Assembly: GCA_035652335.1 (NCBI GenBank)
Contig: DASRDZ010000037.1
Span: forward strand, 12,906 to 76,905
Origin: DASRDZ01 sp035652335
GTDB taxonomy: Bacteria; Chloroflexota; Dormibacteria; Aeolococcales; Aeolococcaceae
Direction of reading: 5' to 3'
DNA length: 64,000 nt
A model generated the notes under the pieces. That model saw only the letters and a program-made list of their open reading frames with translations, searched no databases and was not told where the DNA came from. Position 1 is the stretch's first letter, and each line of letters opens with the position of its first letter. The position numbers and the translations under genes are program-made. Shown here in pieces: positions 38,121 through 46,626 of this stretch.

Positions 38121-38651
38121 TTAGGCGGTCAGCAACCGGACTATGAATGCGACGCCGACGAATAACGCCTCCGCGCCGGCTGCGGCGAGGCCGATACGAA
38201 GCGTGAGTGCCTTTCGTTGCAAAGCGGCGCGGTTGGCCGCGGTCCCTTCGCTGATATCAGTAACCAGTCCGTGCTTGATCTCCGGGATGAGTCGGTTCCA
38301 GGCATCAGGCCATAAGGTGTCGCCGTAGCTGGCTTTCCGAGCATCCTTGGGCCAGAGTTGGACAAGCGCCACAGCGACAAGTCCGGCGTAGGCGACCAAC
38401 GCAACGGCCAATAGCGCAGCGACAGCGCGGGTGCCGGATGAGCCTCCGTGGGAGACGGTGAGACCAGAGAGGCCAACAACCGCGGTGCCCACGCCGAAGA
38501 CGCTCACCATCTTGCCATCGAGACTGGCCCATGTTTGGTGTTGCTCCGAGGGCGCCTGCTTGATGTGCTCGAAGATGAAATCGAGCGTTTCCAGGTTGAG
38601 ATGAGGCTCATCGCTCTCGTCCCCGATACCGCCGCTGCTGTCCGTCGTCAT
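38121..38651 (-). CDS. Three-helix membrane protein, PycTM/SLATT-like
   Basis: 176 residues. An N-terminal soluble helix leads into SLDGKMVSVFGVGTAVVGLSG (helix 1; the LDxK just before it is frequent in this class), helix 2 AALLAVALVAYAGLVAVALV, a cytoplasmic loop, and NRAALQRKALTLRIGLAAAG leading into helix 3. This layout and the N-x(6)-K before the last helix recall the membrane effectors of Pycsar/CBASS-type systems, though I see no partner cyclase beside it. TACGGT lies 8 bases before ATG. The assignment is tentative. Confidence 0.5.
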   Translation of the reverse strand: MTTDSSGGIGDESDEPHLNLETLDFIFEHIKQAPSEQHQTWASLDGKMVSVFGVGTAVVGLSGLTVSHGGSSGTRAVAALLAVALVAYAGLVAVALVQLWPKDARKASYGDTLWPDAWNRLIPEIKHGLVTDISEGTAANRAALQRKALTLRIGLAAAGAEALFVGVAFIVRLLTA

Positions 38652-38821
38652 GGGCCAAGACCGTAGCGAGTATCGCGGCCGGTTGTCTCGACGGCCTCCA
38701 GGCGTGCTAGCAGGCCAACCACAAACACCTCAAATGCCCCAAACGTGGGATGAGCGAAAAAATCGGCGTCCTCGCGCTTCTAAGGGAGGTCACACCCACC
38801 CGATGGCGGGAGGAGCCCGGA

Positions 38822-39373
38822 ATGAGCCAGCAGATCGACAGCACGCAGACACCCTGGGGAGAGCGACGGATCACCGGCCACGCGGCGGTCGAGGAGGCGG
38901 TGCGCACCTACTACCCGGCCGACGAGGCGCTCGAGCGCCTCAAGAACACCCCGATCCCGGAGGCGGTCCCGGCCAGCCGGGGACGGCGAGCGGTCGGAGG
39001 CCTGATCGACCTCACCCTGCTCGGTCTGGTTGAGAAGGGCCTGGCGGCGTTCCTCGTCGCCGGAGCCGGGCCGCTCGGCCCGTCGCCCGACACCATGGAG
39101 CTCGGCGCGCTCCTCATCACCTCGGTGCTTGCGGCCGGGTACTTCGTGGGCGCCTGGATGGTCTGGGGGGCGACGCTCGGGATGCGCATCGCGGGGATCT
39201 ACGTCGCCGACGCGAGGACGGAAGGTCCGCTCAGCGGTGGCCAGGCATGGCGCCGCTTCCTCGTCCTCTACGTGATCGGCAACCTCGCCTTCCTGGTCCT
39301 GTTGTTCAGCTCTGACCCGAAGCGGCAGGCCTGGTACGACCGCGCCGGCGGGACGGTTGTTCTCGCCAGGTGA
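38822..39373 (+). CDS. RDD-family membrane protein
   Basis: 183 residues. RRAVGGLIDLTLLGLVEKGLA is the RDD-type first helix (R-x-x-x-x-x-x-D). Then come GATLGMRIAGIYVAD and WRRFLVLYVIGNLAF, and at the end KRQAWYDRAGGTVVL, the usual RDD closing motif. The role is unknown, perhaps ion or solute transport. Its leader (CACCCGATGG then GGAGGA then GGAATGAGC) nearly matches that of the ECF gene 600 bp downstream. Confidence 0.75.
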   Translation: MSQQIDSTQTPWGERRITGHAAVEEAVRTYYPADEALERLKNTPIPEAVPASRGRRAVGGLIDLTLLGLVEKGLAAFLVAGAGPLGPSPDTMELGALLITSVLAAGYFVGAWMVWGATLGMRIAGIYVADARTEGPLSGGQAWRRFLVLYVIGNLAFLVLLFSSDPKRQAWYDRAGGTVVLAR

Positions 39374-39385
39374 GTGCCGGGCGGG

Positions 39386-39427
39386 CGCTGACCGTAATGT
39401 CGGCGCCCGCCATGGCTCCTATTCCTC
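39386..39427 (+). promoter_or_regulatory. Two-block ICE promoter/operator motif, copy 1
   Basis: CGCTGACCGTAATG, 13 unconserved bases, TGGCTCCTATTCCTC, 26 bp before the ECF gene. The same two blocks with the same 13-base gap occur at 51251-51292 before the SSB operon, with one substitution. CTATT may be the -10 part. Confidence 0.65.
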
Positions 39428-39453
39428 ACACCCGATGGTGACGGAGGACCGGA

Positions 39454-41133
39454 ATGAGCGACATCACGACGGCGGCGCAGACAACCCACGGTGCAACCGA
39501 CGCCGAGCTGGCGACTCGCGCCCGGGATGGCGACGCCGACGCATTCGGGCAGCTCTACGAACGGTATGCGCGGTCGATCCACGACATGATCTACAGCCTG
39601 GTCCGCAACCCAACCCTCGCCGACGATCTCACGCAGACGGCGTTCCTGCATGCGTTCGAGACCGTCGGGCGACTGCGTGATCCCGAGATCGTGCAGTCCT
39701 GGCTCTACACCATCGCGCACAACGTGACGCGACGCCACATCACGCGCAGCACCAAGGCGGAGTCGCTGGACGACATGCTCGACTTGGAGGCACCGGACCT
39801 CAGCCCTGAGGAGAGCGCGGTGTCGAAGGACATGATCGAGCTCGTCTGGACCGCAGCGCGCAGCCTCGACCCGCGGCAGTTCACAGTGCTCGACCTCAGC
39901 ATTCGGCACCACCTGACCCCAACGGAGATCGGGATCGTCCTCGGCACGTCGCAGCGGCACGCGTCGGTCCTGCTGCACCGGGCGCACGACGCGCTCCGCA
40001 TCGCGGTCCGCACGCTGGCGCTTGCGCGAGCGCGGGAGGTGTGTCCTCGGTTGCACGAGCTGGTGCCGCGAGGACAGCAGGGTCCGCTGACGCCGGAGCA
40101 ACGCCGCAGCGTCGAGCACCACATGCGCACCTGCACGGAGTGCGCCGACCTGGCGACCCGGATGACGGCACCTGCAGAGCTGCTGGGGGGCGTGCTGCTG
40201 CTTCCTCTTCCGGCCAAGCTCGCCGACACGTCGTGGCTCCATCGTGCGGCAGCGGCAGCGGTCAAGCCCTCACCGCCGACTGGCTCCGTGCGTGGTCGAG
40301 CAGTCCGACCCGGCGCATGGCGGTCCATGGGAGCAGTGGGTCTCGCGGCAATCGCTGGAGCCGCGTGCATCGCCGGCGGGGTCGCCGCCGTCACGAACCA
40401 CGGTTCCCCGCATGCGCGGGCGGCGTCAGCCCCAGCTCCCACTGTCTCAGCGCCGCCTCCTGCCAACACGGCAACAGCGGTGTCGGCGACCGCGGCGCCG
40501 ACAGCGTCCACTGGACCCCAGGACGAGGCCGGCAAGAGTGCGGAAGCCGTCTGGGCCGACATGCTCACCACGACGCGAGCAGCGCAGGGCTACCGCATCG
40601 TGTTTGCGACGACCTCGCTCAGCGACGACGTGACGCAGTTCGACGTGCGGTTCTCTCGCAGCGGCGATTACATGGGAACGGTGACGTTGGCCATCGCCAG
40701 CGCGGACCGGTTCTCCGTTCGCAAGGTCAACGGCGTCCTGTACGCGCAGGGGCCAATCATCGCGGACCATCCCGACATGTTCGGCATGACCGCCGAGCAG
40801 GCCGCGCAACTCGGCAACGGCTGGCTGCAGCTCACCGGCGGTCCGCGCCAGGACGAAGCCACCATCATCGACCGGACGCTCTCCGTGTGGGGAGATCCCC
40901 GGCAACTCGCAGACACGCAGTTCACCGTCGACGGGACGCTGCGTCTCGCCGGGACGGACACGCTCAACGGCGAGCAGATCATCGTGCTCGGAGACGACAG
41001 CGGAACGGTGTCGGTCACACGCTTCGGCGCCTTCCCGTGCCGCGCCAGCAACGGCATCGACTCCGCCACCTTCTCCGACTTCAACGCCCCCGTGACCGTC
41101 ACCGCGCCAGCCGGCGCGCTCGTTCTCTCGTAG
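39454..41133 (+). CDS. ECF sigma factor fused to zinc finger, membrane helix and extracytoplasmic domain (paralogue 2)
   Basis: 559 residues with the same order of parts as the gene at 35893. Region 2 has IYSLVRNPTLADDLTQTAFLHAFE and region 4 has LDLSIRHHLTPTEIGIVLGTS. The zinc motif is VEHHMRTCTECADLA, the helix AVGLAAIAGAACIAGGVAAV, and the outside domain again starts with W-x-D and GY. ATG has CGGAGGA 6 bases upstream. The motif in its promoter also precedes the transfer/replication operon, so this factor may activate itself and transfer genes. Confidence 0.8.
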   Translation: MSDITTAAQTTHGATDAELATRARDGDADAFGQLYERYARSIHDMIYSLVRNPTLADDLTQTAFLHAFETVGRLRDPEIVQSWLYTIAHNVTRRHITRSTKAESLDDMLDLEAPDLSPEESAVSKDMIELVWTAARSLDPRQFTVLDLSIRHHLTPTEIGIVLGTSQRHASVLLHRAHDALRIAVRTLALARAREVCPRLHELVPRGQQGPLTPEQRRSVEHHMRTCTECADLATRMTAPAELLGGVLLLPLPAKLADTSWLHRAAAAAVKPSPPTGSVRGRAVRPGAWRSMGAVGLAAIAGAACIAGGVAAVTNHGSPHARAASAPAPTVSAPPPANTATAVSATAAPTASTGPQDEAGKSAEAVWADMLTTTRAAQGYRIVFATTSLSDDVTQFDVRFSRSGDYMGTVTLAIASADRFSVRKVNGVLYAQGPIIADHPDMFGMTAEQAAQLGNGWLQLTGGPRQDEATIIDRTLSVWGDPRQLADTQFTVDGTLRLAGTDTLNGEQIIVLGDDSGTVSVTRFGAFPCRASNGIDSATFSDFNAPVTVTAPAGALVLS

Positions 41134-41147
41134 GTCACGGCCCAAGC

Positions 41148-41173
41148 CGGCGGGCGGTTCGCGCCGCCCGCCG
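41148..41173 (+). terminator. Terminator-like hairpin after ECF paralogue 2
   Basis: Perfect 10-bp stem CGGCGGGCGG/CCGCCCGCCG with a 6-base loop, 15 bp after the stop codon. It separates the sigma gene from the secretion operon. No U tract. Confidence 0.6.
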
Positions 41174-41259
41174 CACCAGGGTCCGCGGGAGCGGATCAGC
41201 ACGTCGCCGCGTCGCGGTCGAGGGCGTGCATGTCGCATCCACCGTCAGGAGGAATGGTC

Positions 41260-41547
41260 ATGCTGCACCTTGCCGACATCAACCTCACCCCGGACCCGCA
41301 GGCGCTGCCGGGCGGCACGACGCTGCAGAGCATCGCCAATGGCGTCATGGCGTTCGCGCTGGTCGTCACGGGCATCGCCTTTCTCGTCAGCGCGGCGACC
41401 TGGGGCCTCGGGGGCCTCAGCGGCAACTTCCAGTACGCCTCGATGGGTCGCCGCGGAGTCGGCGCGGCGGTGGTCGCCGCGCTGTTGATCGGTGCCGCGG
41501 CGACCATCATCAACTTCTTCTTCAAGGCGGGGCAGGCGCTGCACTGA
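41260..41547 (+). CDS. Pilin-like small membrane protein of the type IV secretion system (VirB2-like)
   Basis: 95 residues with two helices (VMAFALVVTGIAFLVSAATWGLG and VGAAVVAALLIGAAATIINFF) and a short basic loop (MGRRG), the topology of VirB2/TrbC and of its actinobacterial ICE counterparts. AGGAGG lies 7 bases before this ATG, better than for the ATG at 41254. The stop shares a base with the next ATG. First gene of the transfer operon. Confidence 0.65.
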   Translation: MLHLADINLTPDPQALPGGTTLQSIANGVMAFALVVTGIAFLVSAATWGLGGLSGNFQYASMGRRGVGAAVVAALLIGAAATIINFFFKAGQALH

Positions 41548-42290
41548 TGCGACGCTCGACCTACGCCTCCGACATGGACGTCAGCGTCTCGGCGCGCGGC
41601 GTGCGCATCGCGATCACGACCGCGGCCGCGCTGGCCGTTGCCGGATCGGGCTTCGCCTTAGGTCGGGCCACCGCGACGTGCTCCATCACCGTGACCCACG
41701 CCGTCCCCGGCACCCCGGCCGCAAGCCCGGCACCGTCTCCATCTCCCTTGTCCCCCGACAACGGCGTGGTGGCCGACATGACGACGCGGAGCAGCTCCGG
41801 CGCCGCCGCCGCTGCAACGGAGATGGCCGGGATCCTGAGCGGCTCATCGGTGACGCAGGCAGATGCCTATCGCGCGGGCGTCGCGGCCATCGCTGCGCCG
41901 GGACACCGGGACGCGTTGCTTGCTCGCGCGGACCAGCTCGTTGCGGCCGTCGACGCGCAGCTCGGCGTGGTCAGCGCTTCGGGGCAAGGTGCCGCCGTTG
42001 CCGTGCGTACAGTACCGGTCAGCTGGCACGTCGACAGCTACACCGGCACCAGCGCCAGCGTGCGTATCTGGGCCGTCGGCCTGGTCGGGGAGGACGGGAG
42101 TCTCCCCGCGACTGCGGTGTGGGCGACAGGGACGTTCGCGATCGAGTGGACGGACGCCGGATGGCGCCTGGATGACGTGCAAACCGTCGGCGGGCCGGTA
42201 CCGCAGTCGCAGCAGCAGGCGACCGTCTCGGCTGCTCTGCCGCCCGAAGTGGACAGCTTCCAGGGATACCGCCATGTCCCCACGCCGTAG
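41547..42290 (+). CDS. VirB8-like conjugation protein (membrane anchor plus NTF2-like domain)
   Basis: 247 residues. N-terminal transmembrane helix (IAITTAAALAVAGSGFALG), a Pro/Ser linker and a C-terminal domain with YTGTSASVRIWAVGLVGED then FAIEWTDAGWRLDDVQ. This helix-then-sheet order fits the NTF2-like fold of VirB8/TcpC proteins that scaffold the secretion channel outside the membrane. Overlaps the neighbours at both ends. Confidence 0.7.
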   Translation: MRRSTYASDMDVSVSARGVRIAITTAAALAVAGSGFALGRATATCSITVTHAVPGTPAASPAPSPSPLSPDNGVVADMTTRSSSGAAAAATEMAGILSGSSVTQADAYRAGVAAIAAPGHRDALLARADQLVAAVDAQLGVVSASGQGAAVAVRTVPVSWHVDSYTGTSASVRIWAVGLVGEDGSLPATAVWATGTFAIEWTDAGWRLDDVQTVGGPVPQSQQQATVSAALPPEVDSFQGYRHVPTP

Positions 42291-43758
42291 CGCGGCACTC
42301 GTCGCGCTGGTCGTGCTCGTCGTGATGGTGGCGCTGTTGCCTCGGTGGTCGGCGCGTGCGGTCGGCGCAGCGCCCGTGCAACCCATGCTGCGGACAGCTT
42401 CCGGGCCGACGGCGATACCCGTTCAGGACGCCTCGCCGACTCCGGTTGCGAGCCCGCAGTCCACACCGACGCCTGCTCCATCACCGATGGCGTCGCCATT
42501 GGCGTCACCGAGCGACGCAGGGCCGTGCAGTATCTCTCCAATACTCAGCGCCTTCTGCTCCGTCGGACACGCCATCCAGAGCGTGCCGGGCGCTGTGGTT
42601 GGCGATGTCGCGTCGGGCATCGGTGATTCGATCATAGGTGCGGTGACGCGGTGGGTGGCCGACGGCGCGGCGTGGGTGCTGAGCCAAGTGACCGGCCTCA
42701 TCGACGGCTCCACGACGCCCGACCTCAATGCGCAGTGGTTCCGTAGCAACTACGCAACGATGGCGACCCTCGCCGGCGTGCTGCTCGCCATCTTCCTGTT
42801 CTTCGCCACGGTGCAAGGGCTGATCGCTGGCCGGCCCTCCGTGATCCTGCGTGCCTACCTGTTGCACGCGCCCATTGCCGCCATCGGCACCGTGCTGGCA
42901 GTCGCGTTAGTGTCCCGCGGACTCCAGGCGACCGACGCCATGAGTTCCGCCGTCTCGGCGCACATGCACCACGATGTTGCGCGCATTGCGGAGCGCGTCG
43001 GCATCGCGATACGCGTCGCCAGCCGCGTCACCGGCGATGGGTCACTCTTCCTCGCGTTCCTGGGAGCACTGCTCGCCGTCGTCGTTGCCGTGATCCTGTG
43101 GTTGGAGCTGCTGATCCGAGAGGCGGCCATCGACGTGTGCGTGCTGTTCCTTCCGCTGGTGCTCGCGGCCTTTGTCTGGCCGAGCACGGCGCGCTGGCTG
43201 CGCCGCCTGATCAACACCCTCGCCGCCGTCGTCCTCTCCAAGTTCGTCATCGTCGCAGTCCTCGCGCTCTCCGCAGCGGCGCTGGCCGACAACCTCAACG
43301 ATGGCGGCATCAAGGCGATCCTGGTGGGCGTCGTCCTGTTGATCCTGGCGGCGATCTGCCCCTATCTCGTCTTCCGACTTCTGCCCGGCGTCGAGCTCGC
43401 GATCTCCGGACGCTGGTTCAGCGGCGGCATGCGCGCGGCGTCCCGGCGCGCTCCCGTCCCGACCGGCGGTGGTCGCGGGCCCCGCGGAGGCGGCTGGTTG
43501 TCCCGGACCGCGAGCTCGGGACTGACCGTGGCAACGTGGGCTGGACCGGCTGCAGCGGCGGCCGCAACCGCGGCACGAGCAGGTCAACGAGCCGCAGCGA
43601 CGGTGCGTGATGCCGTGCAGAAGACGAATGCAGCGACGCCACGGAGCGGACTGCGCACACCGCCGTCGGTGGCGACAAGCACGGAGCGGAAGCACGCGCC
43701 CTCGCTACCTACGAGCCCGAGACCTGAAGGCAAGGACACGGAGCGCGCCGATGGCTGA
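42274..43758 (+). CDS. VirB6/TrbL-like polytopic channel protein
   Basis: 494 residues. A signal-like N-terminus and a Pro/Ser stalk come first, then six to seven helices between about 160 and 380 (e.g. LAGVLLAIFLFFATVQGLIAG, VVVAVILWLELLIREAAIDV, AILVGVVLLILAAICPYLVF). The LWLELLIREAAI segment is typical of TrbL/VirB6-like proteins of Gram-positive ICEs. A long hydrophilic tail (about 110 residues) lies inside. ATG overlaps the end of the VirB8-like gene by 17 bp. Confidence 0.75.
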   Translation: MSPRRSAALVALVVLVVMVALLPRWSARAVGAAPVQPMLRTASGPTAIPVQDASPTPVASPQSTPTPAPSPMASPLASPSDAGPCSISPILSAFCSVGHAIQSVPGAVVGDVASGIGDSIIGAVTRWVADGAAWVLSQVTGLIDGSTTPDLNAQWFRSNYATMATLAGVLLAIFLFFATVQGLIAGRPSVILRAYLLHAPIAAIGTVLAVALVSRGLQATDAMSSAVSAHMHHDVARIAERVGIAIRVASRVTGDGSLFLAFLGALLAVVVAVILWLELLIREAAIDVCVLFLPLVLAAFVWPSTARWLRRLINTLAAVVLSKFVIVAVLALSAAALADNLNDGGIKAILVGVVLLILAAICPYLVFRLLPGVELAISGRWFSGGMRAASRRAPVPTGGGRGPRGGGWLSRTASSGLTVATWAGPAAAAAATAARAGQRAAATVRDAVQKTNAATPRSGLRTPPSVATSTERKHAPSLPTSPRPEGKDTERADG

Positions 43759-45202
43759 GCGGCGATATCGGTTCGGGCCACTGGAGCGGCGGGGTCTGCT
43801 GCTGGGCCTGCGCCTCGGCCAGCTCGCGGTCATGGTGGCGGGCGCCGTCGTCGCAGTGATGATCCTTGCAGTGTCGACGTCGGCCGCAGCCGTCGTGCTC
43901 GCTCTGTCGGCGCTGGTCGGCGGTGTGGTCGTCGGTGCGGTGCCGCTCGCAGGCCGTACCGCCGATGAGTGGGCGCCGGTCATGGTGCGGTGGCTGTGGT
44001 CGCTGGTGTCGGGCGGGCAGCGACACCGTCCAATCGCTCACCTGCGCGGTCATGTGCTGGTGGGTGATGGCGTGCAGGCGCCGAACCTGCCGCCGCCTCC
44101 GCCGTTGCGTGGCGTCTCGATTCTCAGCGCGCCAGCGCCCTCCGGTGCCGACATGGCCGTCATCAAGGATGCCCCGGCGGGCACGTACACCGCGGTGATT
44201 GCGGTGCGCGGGAGCGGCTTCTCCTTGCTCGATGACCACGACAAGGCGCGACGGCTCAGCTGGTGGGGTGGCGTGCTCGACGGCCTGTCGCGCGAGGGCA
44301 GCCCGATCCACCGCATGCAGTGGGTGGAACGGACGATTCCCGAGAGCAGTGATGCGCTGGTCGCGTATCTCACCGAGAGGTGCACGCTTCCCGATGCCTC
44401 GCCGGTCGTGCAGTCGTATCAGGAGCTCGTCGCCGGCGCTATGCCCACAACCCAGCGCCACGAGGTGTACCTGGCCGTCCAGCTCCGGAAGGCATCGGCG
44501 CGTCGCGCGATCCGGCGTGCCGGTGGTGGCGATCGCGGAGCATGCGCCGTCCTGGGGCGCGAACTGTCCGCGCTGTGGTCGCACCTGACGGGCGGGGATG
44601 TCACCGTCGATGGCGTCCTTGGCCCTGCGCACCTTGCGACGGTGATCCGCACTGTCGCCGATCCGGACTGCCTTGTGAGTGACCCCGACAGCGCGTGGCC
44701 GTCGGCGACGGTGGTGTCCTGGAACCACTACCGGACCGACGGCGCGGTGCACGCAACGTACTGGATCCGCGAGTGGCCACGGGTCGAGGTGACGGCCGAT
44801 GTGCTGGCGCCGCTGCTCCTGCAGAGCTCGGCACGTCGCACGGTGGCCGTGACGATGGAAGTGGAGTCGCCGGCCCGAGCGCAGCGTGAGGCGGAGGCGG
44901 CACTGACGGCGGACCTGGCCGACGACGACATGCGCCAGCGCGCGGGCTTCATCGTCGGGTTCCGCCGGCAGCGAGAGCAGGAGAACGTTGTGCGCCGCGG
45001 CGAGGAGGTCGCTGAGGGGCATGCGTCCGTGCGCTTCTCCGGCTATGTGACGGTCAGCGCGGCCACCGTCGACGAACTGGACGAGGCCTGCGCCGACGTC
45101 GAGCAGCAGGCACAGCAGGCACAGCTCCAGCTGCTCCGCCTGGTTGGCGAGCAGGACGTGGCCTGGACCTACACCCTGCCGCTGGCGCGAGGTCTGCGAT
45201 GA
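43751..45202 (+). CDS. SCO6880-like conjugation protein (VirB4 N-terminal half)
   Basis: 483 residues with two N-terminal helices (LGQLAVMVAGAVVAVMILAV and AVVLALSALVGGVVVGAVPLAG) and a cytoplasmic part without a P-loop. Such proteins (SCO6880 type in streptomycetes) correspond to PrgI plus the N-terminal domain of VirB4. The ATPase domain is the next gene, overlapping by 4 bases, so VirB4 is split into two chains here. Confidence 0.75.
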   Translation: MAERRYRFGPLERRGLLLGLRLGQLAVMVAGAVVAVMILAVSTSAAAVVLALSALVGGVVVGAVPLAGRTADEWAPVMVRWLWSLVSGGQRHRPIAHLRGHVLVGDGVQAPNLPPPPPLRGVSILSAPAPSGADMAVIKDAPAGTYTAVIAVRGSGFSLLDDHDKARRLSWWGGVLDGLSREGSPIHRMQWVERTIPESSDALVAYLTERCTLPDASPVVQSYQELVAGAMPTTQRHEVYLAVQLRKASARRAIRRAGGGDRGACAVLGRELSALWSHLTGGDVTVDGVLGPAHLATVIRTVADPDCLVSDPDSAWPSATVVSWNHYRTDGAVHATYWIREWPRVEVTADVLAPLLLQSSARRTVAVTMEVESPARAQREAEAALTADLADDDMRQRAGFIVGFRRQREQENVVRRGEEVAEGHASVRFSGYVTVSAATVDELDEACADVEQQAQQAQLQLLRLVGEQDVAWTYTLPLARGLR

Positions 45203-46452
45203 GGACGCGGTCGCGCCAGCCGGCGCACCGGGCGACCACCGCGACCCTGAGGGCGGCATACCCCTTCATGGCCGAGGACGGGCTGGGCTCCCGCGGCGTG
45301 TACATCGGCACCGACCTGTGCGGGGGCGGCGGCTCCTTCGTCTACGACCCCTGGGAGCTCAGCGGCCGAGCCCTGACCGGGCCGGGGATGATCGTGCTCG
45401 GCGAGTTGGGCGAGGGGAAGTCGGCCATCGTCAAGGCCTACGTGCACCGGCAGCTCGCCATGGGGCGCCGGGCGGTCATGCTCAGCGTCAAGCCCGGCGA
45501 GAACGACCGGCTCTGCGAGGCCGTCGGCGTCGCACCCATCCGGCTCGAGCCCGGCGCGGTCCGCCTGAACCCGCTCGACCCTGCCGTGGCCGGACCCGAG
45601 GCGTCTGCGGAGAGGATCGCGCTGGACCAGCTGGCCGTCCTCCAAGCCATCGCCGAGGCCAGCCTGGGCCGGAGCCTGACCCCAGTGGAACGGGCCGCGT
45701 GCGAACTCGCCCTGGCCCAGGTAGCAACCACCACGGAGGAGCCGGTGGTCCCTGATGTCGTGGCCGCAATGCTCCGCCCGTCAGCTGAAGCGGCGGATCG
45801 GATCGCCATGCGGCGGGACCAGCTCGCCGAGCAGAGCCGGGCGGCGGCACTCGAACTCCGTCGCCTCTGTGATGGCGACCTGCGGGGCATGTTCGACGGG
45901 CCCACTACAGGCGGCATTGACCTAGAGGCGCCCCTCGTGTCCCTCGACCTCTCGGCGGTCTACTCGTCGTCCGCCCTCGCGGTCCTCATGGCCTGCGCCG
46001 CCGCTTGGCTGCACCGGGCCGTGACCCGTCCAGCCGCTGGCCGACGCATTCTCGTCGTGGACGAGGCTTGGGCGATCCTGCGAAACCTAGGCGTCGCGCG
46101 GTGGCTGGCCGCCTCATGGAAGCTCGCCCGGGCCCACGGCGTCCAGTGCATCGCGGTCACTCATCGGCTCTCCGACCTGACGGCCGCCGGTGACGCCGGC
46201 AGCGAGCAGGTGCAGCTCGCCCGCGGGCTACTGGCCGACTCAGAGACGAGGGTAGTCCACTCCTTGCGCCCGGACGAGCTCGAGGCCAGCCGGACTCTGC
46301 TTGGCCTGACCGACGCCGAAGCCCAGGTGATCGCCGCCCTGCCACGAGGATGTGCGCTCTGGAAAGTCGGGCAGCACAGCGCAATGGTGGAGCACCTGTA
46401 CAGCTCACGGGAATGTTGGCTCATCGAGCCGGACGGGGGAACGGAGACCTAG
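45199..46452 (+). CDS. VirB4-type conjugation ATPase
   Basis: 417 residues. Walker A VLGELGEGKSAIVKAY near residue 70, then AVMLSVKPGEND, Walker B RRILVVDEAWAILRN near 285, and the VirB4 end motif CIAVTHRLSDL. It energises assembly and transport of the secretion machine. Start is fixed by ATGA overlap with the previous gene. It is the last gene of the secretion run; CBASS begins after 174 bp. Confidence 0.88.
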   Translation: MRTRSRQPAHRATTATLRAAYPFMAEDGLGSRGVYIGTDLCGGGGSFVYDPWELSGRALTGPGMIVLGELGEGKSAIVKAYVHRQLAMGRRAVMLSVKPGENDRLCEAVGVAPIRLEPGAVRLNPLDPAVAGPEASAERIALDQLAVLQAIAEASLGRSLTPVERAACELALAQVATTTEEPVVPDVVAAMLRPSAEAADRIAMRRDQLAEQSRAAALELRRLCDGDLRGMFDGPTTGGIDLEAPLVSLDLSAVYSSSALAVLMACAAAWLHRAVTRPAAGRRILVVDEAWAILRNLGVARWLAASWKLARAHGVQCIAVTHRLSDLTAAGDAGSEQVQLARGLLADSETRVVHSLRPDELEASRTLLGLTDAEAQVIAALPRGCALWKVGQHSAMVEHLYSSRECWLIEPDGGTET

Positions 46453-46478
46453 CTGACCGGTAGTAAAGGGGCGGCTAG

Positions 46479-46507
46479 TTGTTCCAGAACGTTAGTTCGG
46501 CTAGACT
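46479..46507 (+). promoter_or_regulatory. CBASS promoter with LexA/Cheo-type SOS box
   Basis: TTGTTC (46479-46484), 17-bp spacer, TAGACT (46502-46507). The spacer contains GAAC-GTTA-GTTC (46487-46498), the core of the Gram-positive SOS box (GAACnnnnGTTC). It is joined on the left by a second palindrome GTTC-CA-GAAC (46481-46490). LexA bound here would cover the promoter. The leader to ATG 46627 is about 110 bases. Confidence 0.65.
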
Positions 46508-46626
46508 GGCGTGGCCGCGTGCGGGCCCCCAGCCCGGACGGCTGTTGACGGGTGGTCAAGCGCCGAGCGCCCATCGCGATCAATCGCGAGGCGTCTGGCG
46601 CTGGCAGGTCCAGGGAGTTTGACCCT

